This document shows, one piece after another, positions 25,631 through 34,483 of a DNA stretch of 64,000 nucleotides (position 1 is the stretch's first letter; the number at the start of each line of letters is the position of its first letter). Under the pieces are notes generated by a model that was not told the DNA's origin, searched no databases, and was given only the letters and a program-made list of their open reading frames with translations. Source of the DNA: DATATB01 sp036268995 (GTDB taxonomy: Bacteria; Planctomycetota; Planctomycetia; Pirellulales; PNKZ01); assembly GCA_036268995.1 (NCBI GenBank), contig DATATB010000062.1:51909-115908 (forward strand). Reading direction: 5' to 3'. Made by a program: the position numbers and the translations under genes.

Positions 25631-28600
25631 ATGCTCAACGGCATCATTCGGCTCGCGCTGCGATACCGGCTGGTGACGATTGCGCTGGCGCTGGTGGTCT
25701 GCGGTTATGGAGGTTACGAACTGTCGCAGTTGCCGATCGACGTGTTCCCCGACTTGAATCGCCCACGCGTCACGATTCTGACCGAATGCCCCGGCCTGGC
25801 GCCGGAGGAAGTCGAAACGCTGGTCACGTTTCCGCTGGAAACAGTGCTCAACGGCGCCACGGGCGTGCAGGCCGTGCGCAGCGCGTCGGGCATTGGCCTG
25901 TCGGTGATTAATGTCGAATTCCAGTGGGGCACCGACGTCTATACCGACCGGCAAATCGTCAACGAAAAGCTGGGCCTGATTGCAGGCCGCATGCCCGCGG
26001 GCATCCGGCCGCAGTTGACGCCGATCTCGTCGATCATGGGCCAGATCATGCTTGTCGGCATGTGGAGCGACGGCGGCCGGACCAATCCGATGGGAGTCCG
26101 CACGCTGGCCGACTGGGTCGTGCGGCAGCGGCTGCTGACCATTCCCGGCGTGGCCCAGGTCGTCACGATCGGGGGCGGCAGAAAACAGTTCCAGGTGCTC
26201 GTCAATCCCGAGGCCTTGCTGGCCTACGATGTGACGCTGGCCGACGTCGAAGCCGGCGTGGCCGCCAGCAACAGCAACACCACCGGCGGCTACCTGAACC
26301 TCGGCCCCAACGAATACCTGGTGCGATCGCTGGGCCGCATCCAGAGTCCGCGCGATCTGGAAGAGGTGGTGGTGCGGGTGAGCAACGAGCGGCCGATCCT
26401 GCTCAAACAGGTCGCCCGCGTGGTCGAGGCCGCCCAGGTCAAGCGCGGCGACGCAGCCGTCAACGGCATGCCCGCCGTGATCCTGACGATTTCGAAGCAG
26501 CCGGGCGCCGACACGCGGGCATTGACCGCCAAGGTGACCGCGGCGCTGGCCGAACTGCAAGTGGCCTTGCCGGCCGATGTCCGGCTCGATGCCGACATCT
26601 ATCAGCAACGGCATTTCATCGACCTGAGCATTCAGAACGTGCTGGAAGCACTGGGTATCGGCGCGCTATTGGTTGTGATCATCCTGTTTGTGTTCCTGCT
26701 GAACTTTCGCACGACGCTGATCACGCTCTCAGCCATCCCGCTTTCGATTGTGATTACCGGGCTGGTGTTCAAGTGGTTCCAGATGTCGATCAACATCATG
26801 ACGCTCGGCGGCCTGGCCGTAGCCATCGGCGAGTTGGTGGACGACGCGATCGTCGACGTCGAAAATATTTTTCGCCGGCTGCGCGAGAACCGCCATGCCC
26901 AGCATCCCCGGCCGGCGCTGCGTGTGGTGTACGAAGCCAGCAGCGAAGTCCGCAATTCGATCGTGTTCAGCACGATTTTGGTCGTGCTGGTGTTTGTGCC
27001 GCTGTTTGCCCTGGGCGGGATGGAAGGTCGGCTGTTCGCGCCGTTGGCCGTGGCTTATATCGTCTCGATCCTGGCCTCGCTGCTGGTTTCGCTGACCGTC
27101 ACGCCCGTACTGTCGTACTGGCTGCTGAGCGAAGCGCAGTTCATGAGCCACCGCACCGACGGCCTGCTACTGCGCAGCCTGAAGCACGTCGCCGGGCTGG
27201 CCATTCGGGCTAGCGTCGCACATCCCTGGCCGATTTTGGGCGGGGTTGCTGCGATGGTCGTCGTCAGCGGCGTGGTGGTCACGCAGTTGGGCCGCGATTT
27301 CCTGCCGCCATTTAACGAAGGCAGCGCGCAGGTGAACGTGCTGCTTCCGCCCGGCACTTCGCTGGCCGCTTCCAACCGCGTTGCCGCGATGGTCGATCGG
27401 CGGTTGAGCAAGGTGCCGGGCGTGATCGCCTTCGGGCGGCGCACCGGCCGGGCAGAACTCGACGAGCATGCCGAGGGGGTGAATGTTTCCGAATACATCG
27501 TGAGCTTCGATCCCCATGCCGGCCGTACCCGCGAGCAGATCCTGGAAAACATTCGCGATGAGCTGGCGCAGGTGCCGGGCGTGATTCTGTCGGTCGAGCA
27601 GCCGCTTCAGCATTTAATCTCGCACATGCTTTCGGGCGTCAAGGCGCAGATCGGCATCAAGCTCTATGGCGACGACCTGGCCATCTTGCGCGACCGGGCC
27701 GGCGCGATGAAAGCCGCGATCGCGGGCGTGCCCGGCGTTAAGGATTTGCTCGTCGAGCAGCAAGTCGAAATCCCACAGATGCAGATTCGCCTGAATCGCG
27801 ATCAGCTCGCCGCCAAGGGTTTGAGCTCCGACTACGTGAACGATTACGTCGAGACGGCCCTGCACGGCCGCGTGGTGTCGGAGGTGGTGCTGGGGCAGCG
27901 GAAATTCGATCTGCTGGTGCGGCTGGACGAGCCGTTTCGGCAGGATCCCGAGCAACTGCGACGTTTGTCGGTGAACCTGCCCGGCGGAGGACGCGTGCCG
28001 CTGTCGGCCGTGGCCGACGTCGAGGCCGGCTCCGGGCCCAACACGATCAACCGGGAAAACGTCCGCCGCCGGATCATCGTGCAGTGCAACACGGCCGGCC
28101 GCGATTTGAGCGGCGTCGTGCGCGAAATCCAGGCCAAGCTCGCGCCGATCCAGGCCGCGCTCCCGACCGGGTACTTTATCGAGTACAGCGGGCAATTCGA
28201 AAATCAGCAGCACGCCACGCGCGTGATCGGGCTGCTCGGCCTGCTGTCGCTGGCCTGCATGTTCCTGGCCCTGTATACGCTGTTTCGCTCGGTGAACCTT
28301 TCGCTGCAAGTGCTCGCGGCACTGCCGATGGCGGCCATCGGCGCGGTCGCGGCCCTGGTCGTCACGCGCCAGTCGCTGACGGTCGCCAGCCTGGTGGGCT
28401 TTATTTCGCTGGCCGGAATCGCCTCGCGCAACGGCATTCTGCTCATCGCCCACTACCTGCACCTGGTTCGCCACGAGGGCGAAGCCTTCAACCTGGCCAT
28501 GATCGAGCGCGCCGGCCGTGAGCGTTTGGCACCCATGCTGATGACCGCGCTGACGGCCGGCATCGGGCTGATTCCGCTGGTCCTGGCCGCCGGCGAGCCG

Positions 28601-28822
28601 GGCAAAGAGATTCTCTATCCGGTGGCCACGGTCATTCTCGGCGGCCTGATCAGCTCGACGCTGCTCGACTTCCTGGTTCATCCGGCCCTGTTCTGGTGCT
28701 TCGGCCGCAAGGAGGCCATGCGGCAACTGCAACACGCCAGCGACGACGAAGCCCTGCTCCAGTCTCAGCAATCGCCTGCCGACTTCGCGTCGCAAAACGA
28801 CCACTTGGCAAGCGTGTCTTAA
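25631..28822 (+). CDS. Heavy-metal efflux RND transporter (CusA/CzcA family)
   Basis: A 1063-residue proton-driven inner-membrane pump with the 12-helix RND layout and two large periplasmic loops. It starts with the family pattern LPIDVFPDLNRPRVTI. The helix-4 motif reads AIGELVDDAIVDVENI, with the acidic residues that carry protons, and RRLREN follows. The second half repeats the fold (GFISLAGIASRNGILLIAHY, TALTAGIGLIPLVL). Length and motifs place it in the heavy-metal (HME) branch, but the helix-4 sequence differs from copper-type CusA, so metal specificity stays open. No outer-membrane TolC-like gene is seen in the window. Confidence 0.93.
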   Translation: MLNGIIRLALRYRLVTIALALVVCGYGGYELSQLPIDVFPDLNRPRVTILTECPGLAPEEVETLVTFPLETVLNGATGVQAVRSASGIGLSVINVEFQWGTDVYTDRQIVNEKLGLIAGRMPAGIRPQLTPISSIMGQIMLVGMWSDGGRTNPMGVRTLADWVVRQRLLTIPGVAQVVTIGGGRKQFQVLVNPEALLAYDVTLADVEAGVAASNSNTTGGYLNLGPNEYLVRSLGRIQSPRDLEEVVVRVSNERPILLKQVARVVEAAQVKRGDAAVNGMPAVILTISKQPGADTRALTAKVTAALAELQVALPADVRLDADIYQQRHFIDLSIQNVLEALGIGALLVVIILFVFLLNFRTTLITLSAIPLSIVITGLVFKWFQMSINIMTLGGLAVAIGELVDDAIVDVENIFRRLRENRHAQHPRPALRVVYEASSEVRNSIVFSTILVVLVFVPLFALGGMEGRLFAPLAVAYIVSILASLLVSLTVTPVLSYWLLSEAQFMSHRTDGLLLRSLKHVAGLAIRASVAHPWPILGGVAAMVVVSGVVVTQLGRDFLPPFNEGSAQVNVLLPPGTSLAASNRVAAMVDRRLSKVPGVIAFGRRTGRAELDEHAEGVNVSEYIVSFDPHAGRTREQILENIRDELAQVPGVILSVEQPLQHLISHMLSGVKAQIGIKLYGDDLAILRDRAGAMKAAIAGVPGVKDLLVEQQVEIPQMQIRLNRDQLAAKGLSSDYVNDYVETALHGRVVSEVVLGQRKFDLLVRLDEPFRQDPEQLRRLSVNLPGGGRVPLSAVADVEAGSGPNTINRENVRRRIIVQCNTAGRDLSGVVREIQAKLAPIQAALPTGYFIEYSGQFENQQHATRVIGLLGLLSLACMFLALYTLFRSVNLSLQVLAALPMAAIGAVAALVVTRQSLTVASLVGFISLAGIASRNGILLIAHYLHLVRHEGEAFNLAMIERAGRERLAPMLMTALTAGIGLIPLVLAAGEPGKEILYPVATVILGGLISSTLLDFLVHPALFWCFGRKEAMRQLQHASDDEALLQSQQSPADFASQNDHLASVS

Positions 28823-28871
28823 AGGAAGAGTCGCGGAAACGGATTTCCATCGAACTGAACGGAGAAAAGCC

Positions 28872-29399
28872 ATGCACAAGCTTATATGCCCTTTGACCAT
28901 CGCTGCGATGCTCGCGCTCGTGCCCTGCCTGACCGGTTGTGGGCAGAGCCCGCGTCATGACGCCCACGTCGCCGCTCATGAAGAGCATGATGGCCACGAT
29001 CACAATGAGCTCGGCCCGCACGGCGGGGCGCTGATCGAGCTGGGCAGCGACAGCTATCATGCCGAGCTGCTCCATGATGATGACACCCACGCGGTGACGG
29101 TCTATCTGCTCGACGGCACCGCCAAGCGGCCGGCGGCGGCCGGCCAGTTGCCCCAGCACGTGCTGCTGAACGTGATGATCGGCAGCACTCCGCAGCAATA
29201 CAGCCTGCCGCGCGTGGAAGAAAATCGGTATTCGACCAAGGACGAATCGTTGTGCGACAGCCTCTGCGGCAACGACAACGCCCGGGCCCGGCTCAACGCG
29301 ACCATCGGCGGCAAGACCTTTGTCGGCAACATCGAGCCGCACGCTCACGATGGCCACGAGCACGGCCACGCGCACGCCGAGGGAAATCGCGTGCGCTAA
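28872..29399 (+). CDS. His-rich lipoprotein of the efflux cassette
   Basis: A 175-residue lipoprotein: the signal ends in LTGC (Cys23 acylated). Immediately after come His/Asp-rich residues (HDAHVAAHEEHDGHDHNELG) and the segment GPHGGALIELG, which I associate with small domains attached to metal-efflux adaptors. The C-terminus is again His-rich (HAHDGHEHGHAHAEG). Between them a beta-sandwich-like stretch (about 50-150) contains one Cys pair (CDSLC). A GGAG ribosome site precedes the ATG. It follows the pump gene by 49 bases and would be a periplasmic metal-binding component. Confidence 0.78.
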   Translation: MHKLICPLTIAAMLALVPCLTGCGQSPRHDAHVAAHEEHDGHDHNELGPHGGALIELGSDSYHAELLHDDDTHAVTVYLLDGTAKRPAAAGQLPQHVLLNVMIGSTPQQYSLPRVEENRYSTKDESLCDSLCGNDNARARLNATIGGKTFVGNIEPHAHDGHEHGHAHAEGNRVR

Positions 29400-29531
29400 G
29401 AATGATGGATCGTCGGGCGAGGGGCCGCCGGCCGCTATTTCGGCCAGGTGGCGTGCGGATCGAAATTGATGATCGGCGCTTCGGGGATTTGCGGCACGCG
29501 AGGGCGAATGAAGCATTGATGGCCATCTGCT

Positions 29532-29625
29532 AATTTTCTACTAAAACATGAAGTTTTAGTAGGACCAGGCTTGACGCTCAGTCATGCGGGACAAATACTA
29601 ATAATGGGTGTTTTAGTAGAAAATT
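29532..29625 (+). promoter_or_regulatory. Promoter with flanking inverted repeats upstream of the Fic gene (candidate operators)
   Basis: Three copies of the decamer GTTTTAGTAG or its complement occur here. CTACTAAAAC (29538-29547) and GTTTTAGTAG (29553-29562) form a perfect palindrome with a 5-base spacer. A third copy (29610-29619) extends to a 16-base perfect inverted repeat with 29532-29547 (AATTTTCTACTAAAAC). Between the sites, TTGACG (29571-29576), 17 bases and AATACT (29594-29599) make a reasonable sigma-70-type promoter reading toward Fic. The arrangement suggests a dimeric repressor that occupies both flanks of the promoter. The repressor could be the Fic protein's own C-terminal winged helix. 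Confidence 0.65.
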
Positions 29626-29649
29626 GGCTTGCCATAACTCATAAATATA

Positions 29650-31005
29650 ATGAGAGATGCGGTTATGCGCCTCCCAAGAAAGCCACCGATTGGAGCAGAT
29701 GATTTTATCAAAATCATTTCTGAATCGCCTGAAAAAGGCATTCAGTTGATGCAGGCGGCGACAAGCCCCCCCGACAGGTACTTGCACTGGGACAAGCTTA
29801 GGCACTACGCGCTGCCGATCGCAGGAATCACCCACGCCGAATGGTGGGCCGCAATTAAGTTCAAGCGGTTTACTGCCTATAAGATTCTCCCGCTTTGGGA
29901 CAAGCTCGGTAACCAATTTAAGTACGCTTCCGTCGATCCGATTCCGGCGATGCTGCATAAGATCGACTTGGGCGCGGGCGGCTTAATTCAAATGCCGGAT
30001 CAAATAACGAACCCCGAAACGAGAGATCAGTATTGCGTGGGCTCTTTGATCGAGGAGGCGATCACCTCAAGTCAATTAGAGGGAGCGACTACGACTCGGC
30101 CGGTTGCAAAGGAAATGATCAGGACTGGGCGGCCGCCCCGAGACAAAAGCGAGCGGATGATTCTGAATAACTTCTTAACCATGCAAAAGATCGTACGACT
30201 CAAAAAGGAGCCGCTGACGAAGGAAATGGTCTTTGACATCCACAGGATCGTTACTGACCAAACGATGGACCATCAAGGCGCCGTCGGTCGCTTCCGAAAC
30301 GAGGGCGAGGACGTTCGTGTTGAAGGTCCGTACGGAGAGGTGTATCACGTTCCTCCCGCCGCATCGTCGCTCGAAGGTCGAATGGAAAGCATGTGCGACT
30401 TCGCAAATGGCTTAACTCCAAACGATTTTCTCCATCCGGTGCTAAGGTCGATCGCGATTCATTTCTGGCTATCGTATGACCACCCGTTTGTTGACGGTAA
30501 TGGGCGTACCGCAAGGGCGCTGTTCTATTGGTCCATGCTGCATCATAACTATTGGCTGTGCGAGTTTCTCTCGATATCGCACATCATCCGCAAGGCGCCG
30601 GTGAAGTACGGTCGCGCATTCTTGTATTCGGAAACGGACGATAACGACATGACGTATTTCGTCCTCTATCACCTGCACGTGATCCAACGCGCAATCCAGG
30701 AGCTCCACGACTATATCACGAGAAAGACAAGCGACCTTCGCAAGCTAGAAATGCGATTGCGCGGAATGGACGCGCTGAACCATCGGCAGCGCGCACTGAT
30801 TGGGCATGCTCTTCGCCATCCGAACCAGCGATATACTATCGAGTCGCATCGAGTGAGCCACAATGTCGTTTATCAGACCGCTAGGACCGATCTTTTAGAC
30901 CTCTGCGCTAAGGGTCTTTTGGGAAAACGCAAAGCTGGGAAGGCATGGGTTTTTGTTCCAGAGCGAGGCCTCGAGCAAAAACTCGAAGAAGTAGACACCC
31001 GCTAG
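29650..31005 (+). CDS. Fic-domain AMPylase-type enzyme with self-inhibitory motif
   Basis: A 451-residue Fic protein; such enzymes usually transfer AMP to a target protein. The active-site motif HPFVDGNGRTAR is intact (His278). The inhibitory motif SSQLEG (residues 140-145, Glu144) lies in front of it, marking a class II, auto-inhibited Fic. Residues about 380-450 look like a winged-helix domain, common in Fic proteins that bind DNA. Base composition is visibly more AT-rich than in the neighbours and codons such as ATA, TTA and AGA are used freely, suggesting horizontal transfer. An in-frame ATG at 29665 is an alternative start. No partner antitoxin gene is seen. Confidence 0.93.
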   Translation: MRDAVMRLPRKPPIGADDFIKIISESPEKGIQLMQAATSPPDRYLHWDKLRHYALPIAGITHAEWWAAIKFKRFTAYKILPLWDKLGNQFKYASVDPIPAMLHKIDLGAGGLIQMPDQITNPETRDQYCVGSLIEEAITSSQLEGATTTRPVAKEMIRTGRPPRDKSERMILNNFLTMQKIVRLKKEPLTKEMVFDIHRIVTDQTMDHQGAVGRFRNEGEDVRVEGPYGEVYHVPPAASSLEGRMESMCDFANGLTPNDFLHPVLRSIAIHFWLSYDHPFVDGNGRTARALFYWSMLHHNYWLCEFLSISHIIRKAPVKYGRAFLYSETDDNDMTYFVLYHLHVIQRAIQELHDYITRKTSDLRKLEMRLRGMDALNHRQRALIGHALRHPNQRYTIESHRVSHNVVYQTARTDLLDLCAKGLLGKRKAGKAWVFVPERGLEQKLEEVDTR

Positions 31006-31144
31006 CACCGCCAACCAGAACGCAAATCTTTCCGCGGATGCATGGGAGACAAGGCTGGGTTACGATAAGGACCGATCGTACCCAAAGGAGCGGCCGTTTG
31101 AGGGTGCTCCGCCTGGACCGACAACCCCGGACTCAACCGATCCA

Positions 31145-32413
31145 ATGGCTGCCAATGATCGCTCGCTGAATCGCCGCACGTTTCTGGCCGAGCTCACTGC
31201 GGCGCTGGCCGCCGCGGCGAGTGCCTCGCGACTCGTGGCCGCCGAGGGCCGGAAGCCGCGCATTCTGCTGCGCGGGTCGTGGCAAACGGTCAACATCGGC
31301 GACATCGGCCATACGCCGGGCGTCCTGCGCCTGCTCGGCGAGTACCTGCCCGAGGTCGAGGTCACGCTCTGGCCGTCGAATATCGGCAATGGCGTCGAGG
31401 AGCTGCTGCGGCGCAATTTTCCCAAGCTGCACTTTGCCTTGAACCCCGCCGAGCTGACAAAAGCCTTTGCGGACTGCGACTTCCTGCTGCACGGTTCCGG
31501 CGCGTCGTTCGTGGCGCAAAAGCACGTTGCCAAATGGCATCGCGAGACCGGCAAGCCGTTTGGCATCTACGGCATTACGCTGTCGGCCGTAAACGCCGAG
31601 GCGCGTGAGCTGCTGGATGCCGCGAAGTTCGTCTTCTTCCGCGATTCGGTTTCGCTCAAGTTCGCCCGGGACGAGGGATTGAAATGCCCGGTGATGGAGT
31701 TCGGCCCCGACGGCGCGTTTGGCGTGAACCTGCGTAATGACGCGGCCGCGGAGTCCTTTCTTTCGGCAAGCGGATTGGAGTCGGGCAAGTTTCTGTGCGT
31801 CATTCCGCGGCTGCGTTATACGCCGTATTGGCTGATTCGCCACAAGGCCATGACCGCCGAGGACGACCGAAAGCACGCGCGCAACGAAGAAATGCGGGAG
31901 CACGACCACGCCCCGCTGCGAGCCGCGATCAGTGCCGTGGTGCGCGAGACCGCGCTCAAAGTGCTCGTCTGTCCGGAGGACGAGAGTCAAATGGCAATCG
32001 GCAAGGCGATGCTCGTCGACCCATTGCCCGACGACGTGAAGGCTCGCGTCGTGTGGCGTGAAAAATACTGGCTGACCGACGAAGCGCTGAGCACGTACGT
32101 CCGCTCCGCCGGCCTGTTCGGCCTGGAGATGCACAGCCCGATCATGTGCATCGGCAACGGCGTCCCGGCCATCGTGTGCCGGTTCCAGGAACAAACGAGC
32201 AAGGGAATCATGTGGCGCGACATCGGGCTGGGGGATTGGCTATTCGACATGGACAACCCGGACGACGTGGCGCGGATTGTGCCCACGGTCCTGGCGCTGG
32301 CCAAAGATCCCGCTGCCGCCAAGGCCAAGGCCGCGCAGGCACGGGAGTTTGTCGAGCAGCGCCAACGTGCCACGATGGCGATCTTGAAACGCAACTTGCA
32401 GATCGAATCATGA
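31145..32413 (+). CDS. Tat-exported polysaccharide pyruvyl transferase-like protein
   Basis: A 422-residue protein. It begins with a Tat-type leader (NRRTFLAELTAALAAAASA), then shows the pattern of the polysaccharide pyruvyl transferase family: NIGDIGHTPGVLRLL, the GxGxS-like LLHGSGASFVAQKH, FGIYGITLS, RDSVSLKFA and near the end FGLEMHSPIMCIGNGVPAI. The enzymes normally add pyruvate ketals to glycans in the cytoplasm, so a Tat signal is unusual and suggests a surface role. Its TGA overlaps the next ATG (ATGA at 32410), so the two genes are translationally coupled. Confidence 0.82.
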   Translation: MAANDRSLNRRTFLAELTAALAAAASASRLVAAEGRKPRILLRGSWQTVNIGDIGHTPGVLRLLGEYLPEVEVTLWPSNIGNGVEELLRRNFPKLHFALNPAELTKAFADCDFLLHGSGASFVAQKHVAKWHRETGKPFGIYGITLSAVNAEARELLDAAKFVFFRDSVSLKFARDEGLKCPVMEFGPDGAFGVNLRNDAAAESFLSASGLESGKFLCVIPRLRYTPYWLIRHKAMTAEDDRKHARNEEMREHDHAPLRAAISAVVRETALKVLVCPEDESQMAIGKAMLVDPLPDDVKARVVWREKYWLTDEALSTYVRSAGLFGLEMHSPIMCIGNGVPAIVCRFQEQTSKGIMWRDIGLGDWLFDMDNPDDVARIVPTVLALAKDPAAAKAKAAQAREFVEQRQRATMAILKRNLQIES

Positions 32414-33546
32414 ACCGACGCCTGGCCATTGTTGTCTGCTGCCTGCTCGCTGTCGCGGCTGCGAACTCGGCGGCGATCAAGCCCGCGCAGGCCGCCAAGA
32501 CCGTCCGGCTGCTGACGGTTGGAAATAGTTTTTCGCGCAACGCGACGCGGTTCCTCGGCGATCTGGCCGCGGCCGACGGCAATGTCCTGGTCCACCATCA
32601 GGCCTACATCGGCGGCAGCACGATGGCCCAGCATTGGGAAAAGGTCGAGCAACACGAAAAAGATCCGCAAGACAAGCGCGGGCTCTACGCCTCCGGCAGC
32701 AGCTTGGAGCAGGAGCTGCGCGCCGAGCCGTGGGACTTTGTCACGATCCAGCAGGCCAGCATCCGCAGTCACGACCTGGCGACCTATCAGCCCTACGCCG
32801 GCCGGCTACAGGCTTATATCCACAAGTACGCGCCGCAGGCCGAGATCCTGCTGCACCAGACTTGGGCTTATCGGCGCGACGATCCGCGCTTCGCCGTCGC
32901 CTCGCCGGCTCCAGGCGAACCGGCCACGCAGGAAGCCATGTACGCCGGCCTGACTCACGCCTACCGCGCGATTGCCGCGGAGTTAAAAGTCCGGCTCATT
33001 CCGGTCGGCGACGCGTTCCATCGGGCCGACACCGATCCGGTCTGGGGCTATCGGCCGGATACCAAATTCGATTTTAAAAACGCCAAACCGCCGGCACTGC
33101 CGGATCAGACCCATTCGCTGCACGTCGGCTGGCGCTGGCAAAAGCAGCGGAACGGAACCACGGCCCTGGGCATGGACGGCCACCATGCCAACATGGCCGG
33201 CGAGTATCTCGGCGCCTGCGTGTTCTACGAAGTGTTGTTTGGCCGCAGCCCGGTGGGCAATGCATTTGTGCCGCAGGGCCTCGACCCGGCCTACGCACAG
33301 TTTCTCCAGAAGACAGCGCACCAGGCAGTCGTGGACGCATCCAATCGGCCCGGCCAGCGCGCCACGTCCCGCAGCACGACGCCGAGGCCGGTGCGCGAGC
33401 TACCGAGCTTCTCGGCTGATCAGCTTCAGCGGCACGGGGATGGCGCCCCCATCGAGCGCCGCAGCGAGGCGGGCCGTCTCTACGAATGTGAAAACCCCGG
33501 TAATCTCACCGCGATCGTAAATCATTCCGTTGATCGTCGGAGCTGA
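32410..33546 (+). CDS. Secreted DUF4886/SGNH-hydrolase-like protein with read-through tail
   Basis: A 378-residue exported protein. After a signal peptide (about 1-28) it has LLTVGNSFSRNATRFLGDLA, the nucleophile block of DUF4886 (an SGNH-like fold), WDFVTIQQAS and, late, MDGHHANMAGEYLGA, the Asp/His block. Residues up to about 310 complete the domain. The last 50 codons (33400-33546) run antisense through the 3' end of the SecD-like gene and are low-complexity, Arg-rich sequence. That tail looks like a lost stop codon. It is coupled by ATGA overlap to the pyruvyl-transferase-like gene, suggesting both act on the same glycan or ester. Confidence 0.8.
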   Translation: MNRRLAIVVCCLLAVAAANSAAIKPAQAAKTVRLLTVGNSFSRNATRFLGDLAAADGNVLVHHQAYIGGSTMAQHWEKVEQHEKDPQDKRGLYASGSSLEQELRAEPWDFVTIQQASIRSHDLATYQPYAGRLQAYIHKYAPQAEILLHQTWAYRRDDPRFAVASPAPGEPATQEAMYAGLTHAYRAIAAELKVRLIPVGDAFHRADTDPVWGYRPDTKFDFKNAKPPALPDQTHSLHVGWRWQKQRNGTTALGMDGHHANMAGEYLGACVFYEVLFGRSPVGNAFVPQGLDPAYAQFLQKTAHQAVVDASNRPGQRATSRSTTPRPVRELPSFSADQLQRHGDGAPIERRSEAGRLYECENPGNLTAIVNHSVDRRS

Positions 33547-34233
33547 AGACAGCCGGCCGTCGACAATTATTCCCATTTGCCTTCGCTGGTTCTCGCGGTC
33601 GGGAAGATTCGCGCTCGTCAGCTCGCCCATGCGTCTCGCGCCGATCGGCGTCAGTTGAAAAGCTACCGCCGGTTGACCTTGGCTGTCAGCCGATGCCTTG
33701 GCGCTTTCGATCATCGCGCCGTTGATATTTTCGTCGTCCAGCAGAACCAGCACTTCCGACTCGCCGTCACGCGTCCGATTGACGTAGCGTTGGCTGTCCG
33801 CAAATACGTCCTTGGCCCGCGGCTCAACCGGCACCCAGCGCGCGACGGGCTTGTGCTCGTTGTCGAGCACGATCTCGGCCTTGCTGGCGCGGGCTAGTTC
33901 CACAACGTCGGCATCCCGCTTGTTGTCGGCCAGAACGCGGAATTCGAGCGTGGCCTGCGCCGCCAGCGAATCCTCGACGTGCTTGGCCAGCACCGCATCG
34001 CGGCTTCGCACGACGACGCGAATGCGATGCTCGCCCTCGGCAGACGCTTCGGCCAATGAGCCAAAGTGGCGCTGGACCGCTTCCACCAACTCCGCTTGCG
34101 TCGGCGGTCGGGCGTCGCGTGGCCGAGATGGGTCGGGCTCGTACACGAGCGTAGTTGTGACGGCCTGGCTTAGGCAGCCGGCGACGAGCGCGGCCGCCAA
34201 CGTCAGGCCCATGAGGAGTTTCGGGGGTTTCAT
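33400..34233 (-). CDS. Free-standing SecD-head-like lipoprotein
   Basis: A 277-residue lipoprotein (lipobox LVAGC, Cys20). Its body resembles the large periplasmic head of SecD: residues about 90-130 carry ATLEFRVLADNK, and the C-terminal half reads VAFQLTPIGARRMGELT and GIIVDGRLSSAPTINGMIYD followed by GEITG, the substrate-contact region in SecD. The six membrane helices of SecD are absent. It therefore cannot drive export by itself and may bind unfolded chains at the membrane. The 3' end overlaps the convergent DUF4886 gene by 147 bases. The family is recognisable, the role is not. Confidence 0.8.
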   Translation of the reverse strand: MKPPKLLMGLTLAAALVAGCLSQAVTTTLVYEPDPSRPRDARPPTQAELVEAVQRHFGSLAEASAEGEHRIRVVVRSRDAVLAKHVEDSLAAQATLEFRVLADNKRDADVVELARASKAEIVLDNEHKPVARWVPVEPRAKDVFADSQRYVNRTRDGESEVLVLLDDENINGAMIESAKASADSQGQPAVAFQLTPIGARRMGELTSANLPDRENQRRQMGIIVDGRLSSAPTINGMIYDRGEITGVFTFVETARLAAALDGGAIPVPLKLISREAR

Positions 34234-34483
34234 GATGATCGAGAACCGCTAGCCGGTCGCCAGGGATTTTTGCCGAACGATGCGATGATTCTCAGCCCCG
34301 TTGCAGTTGCCATCATACCCGATGTGCGACCATGCGCGGCCCCTGCATTTGGTAGCGCGGGTTTGCACGGTGGGCGAGCACGCGGCGCGATGTTAGAATC
34401 GTGGTAACTCCCGCCGGGATCAATTCCCACTTCCATCCAAACCGCAAAGAGTCCGGCTGGCAAGCAGCCGGCGGAGTGACCAG

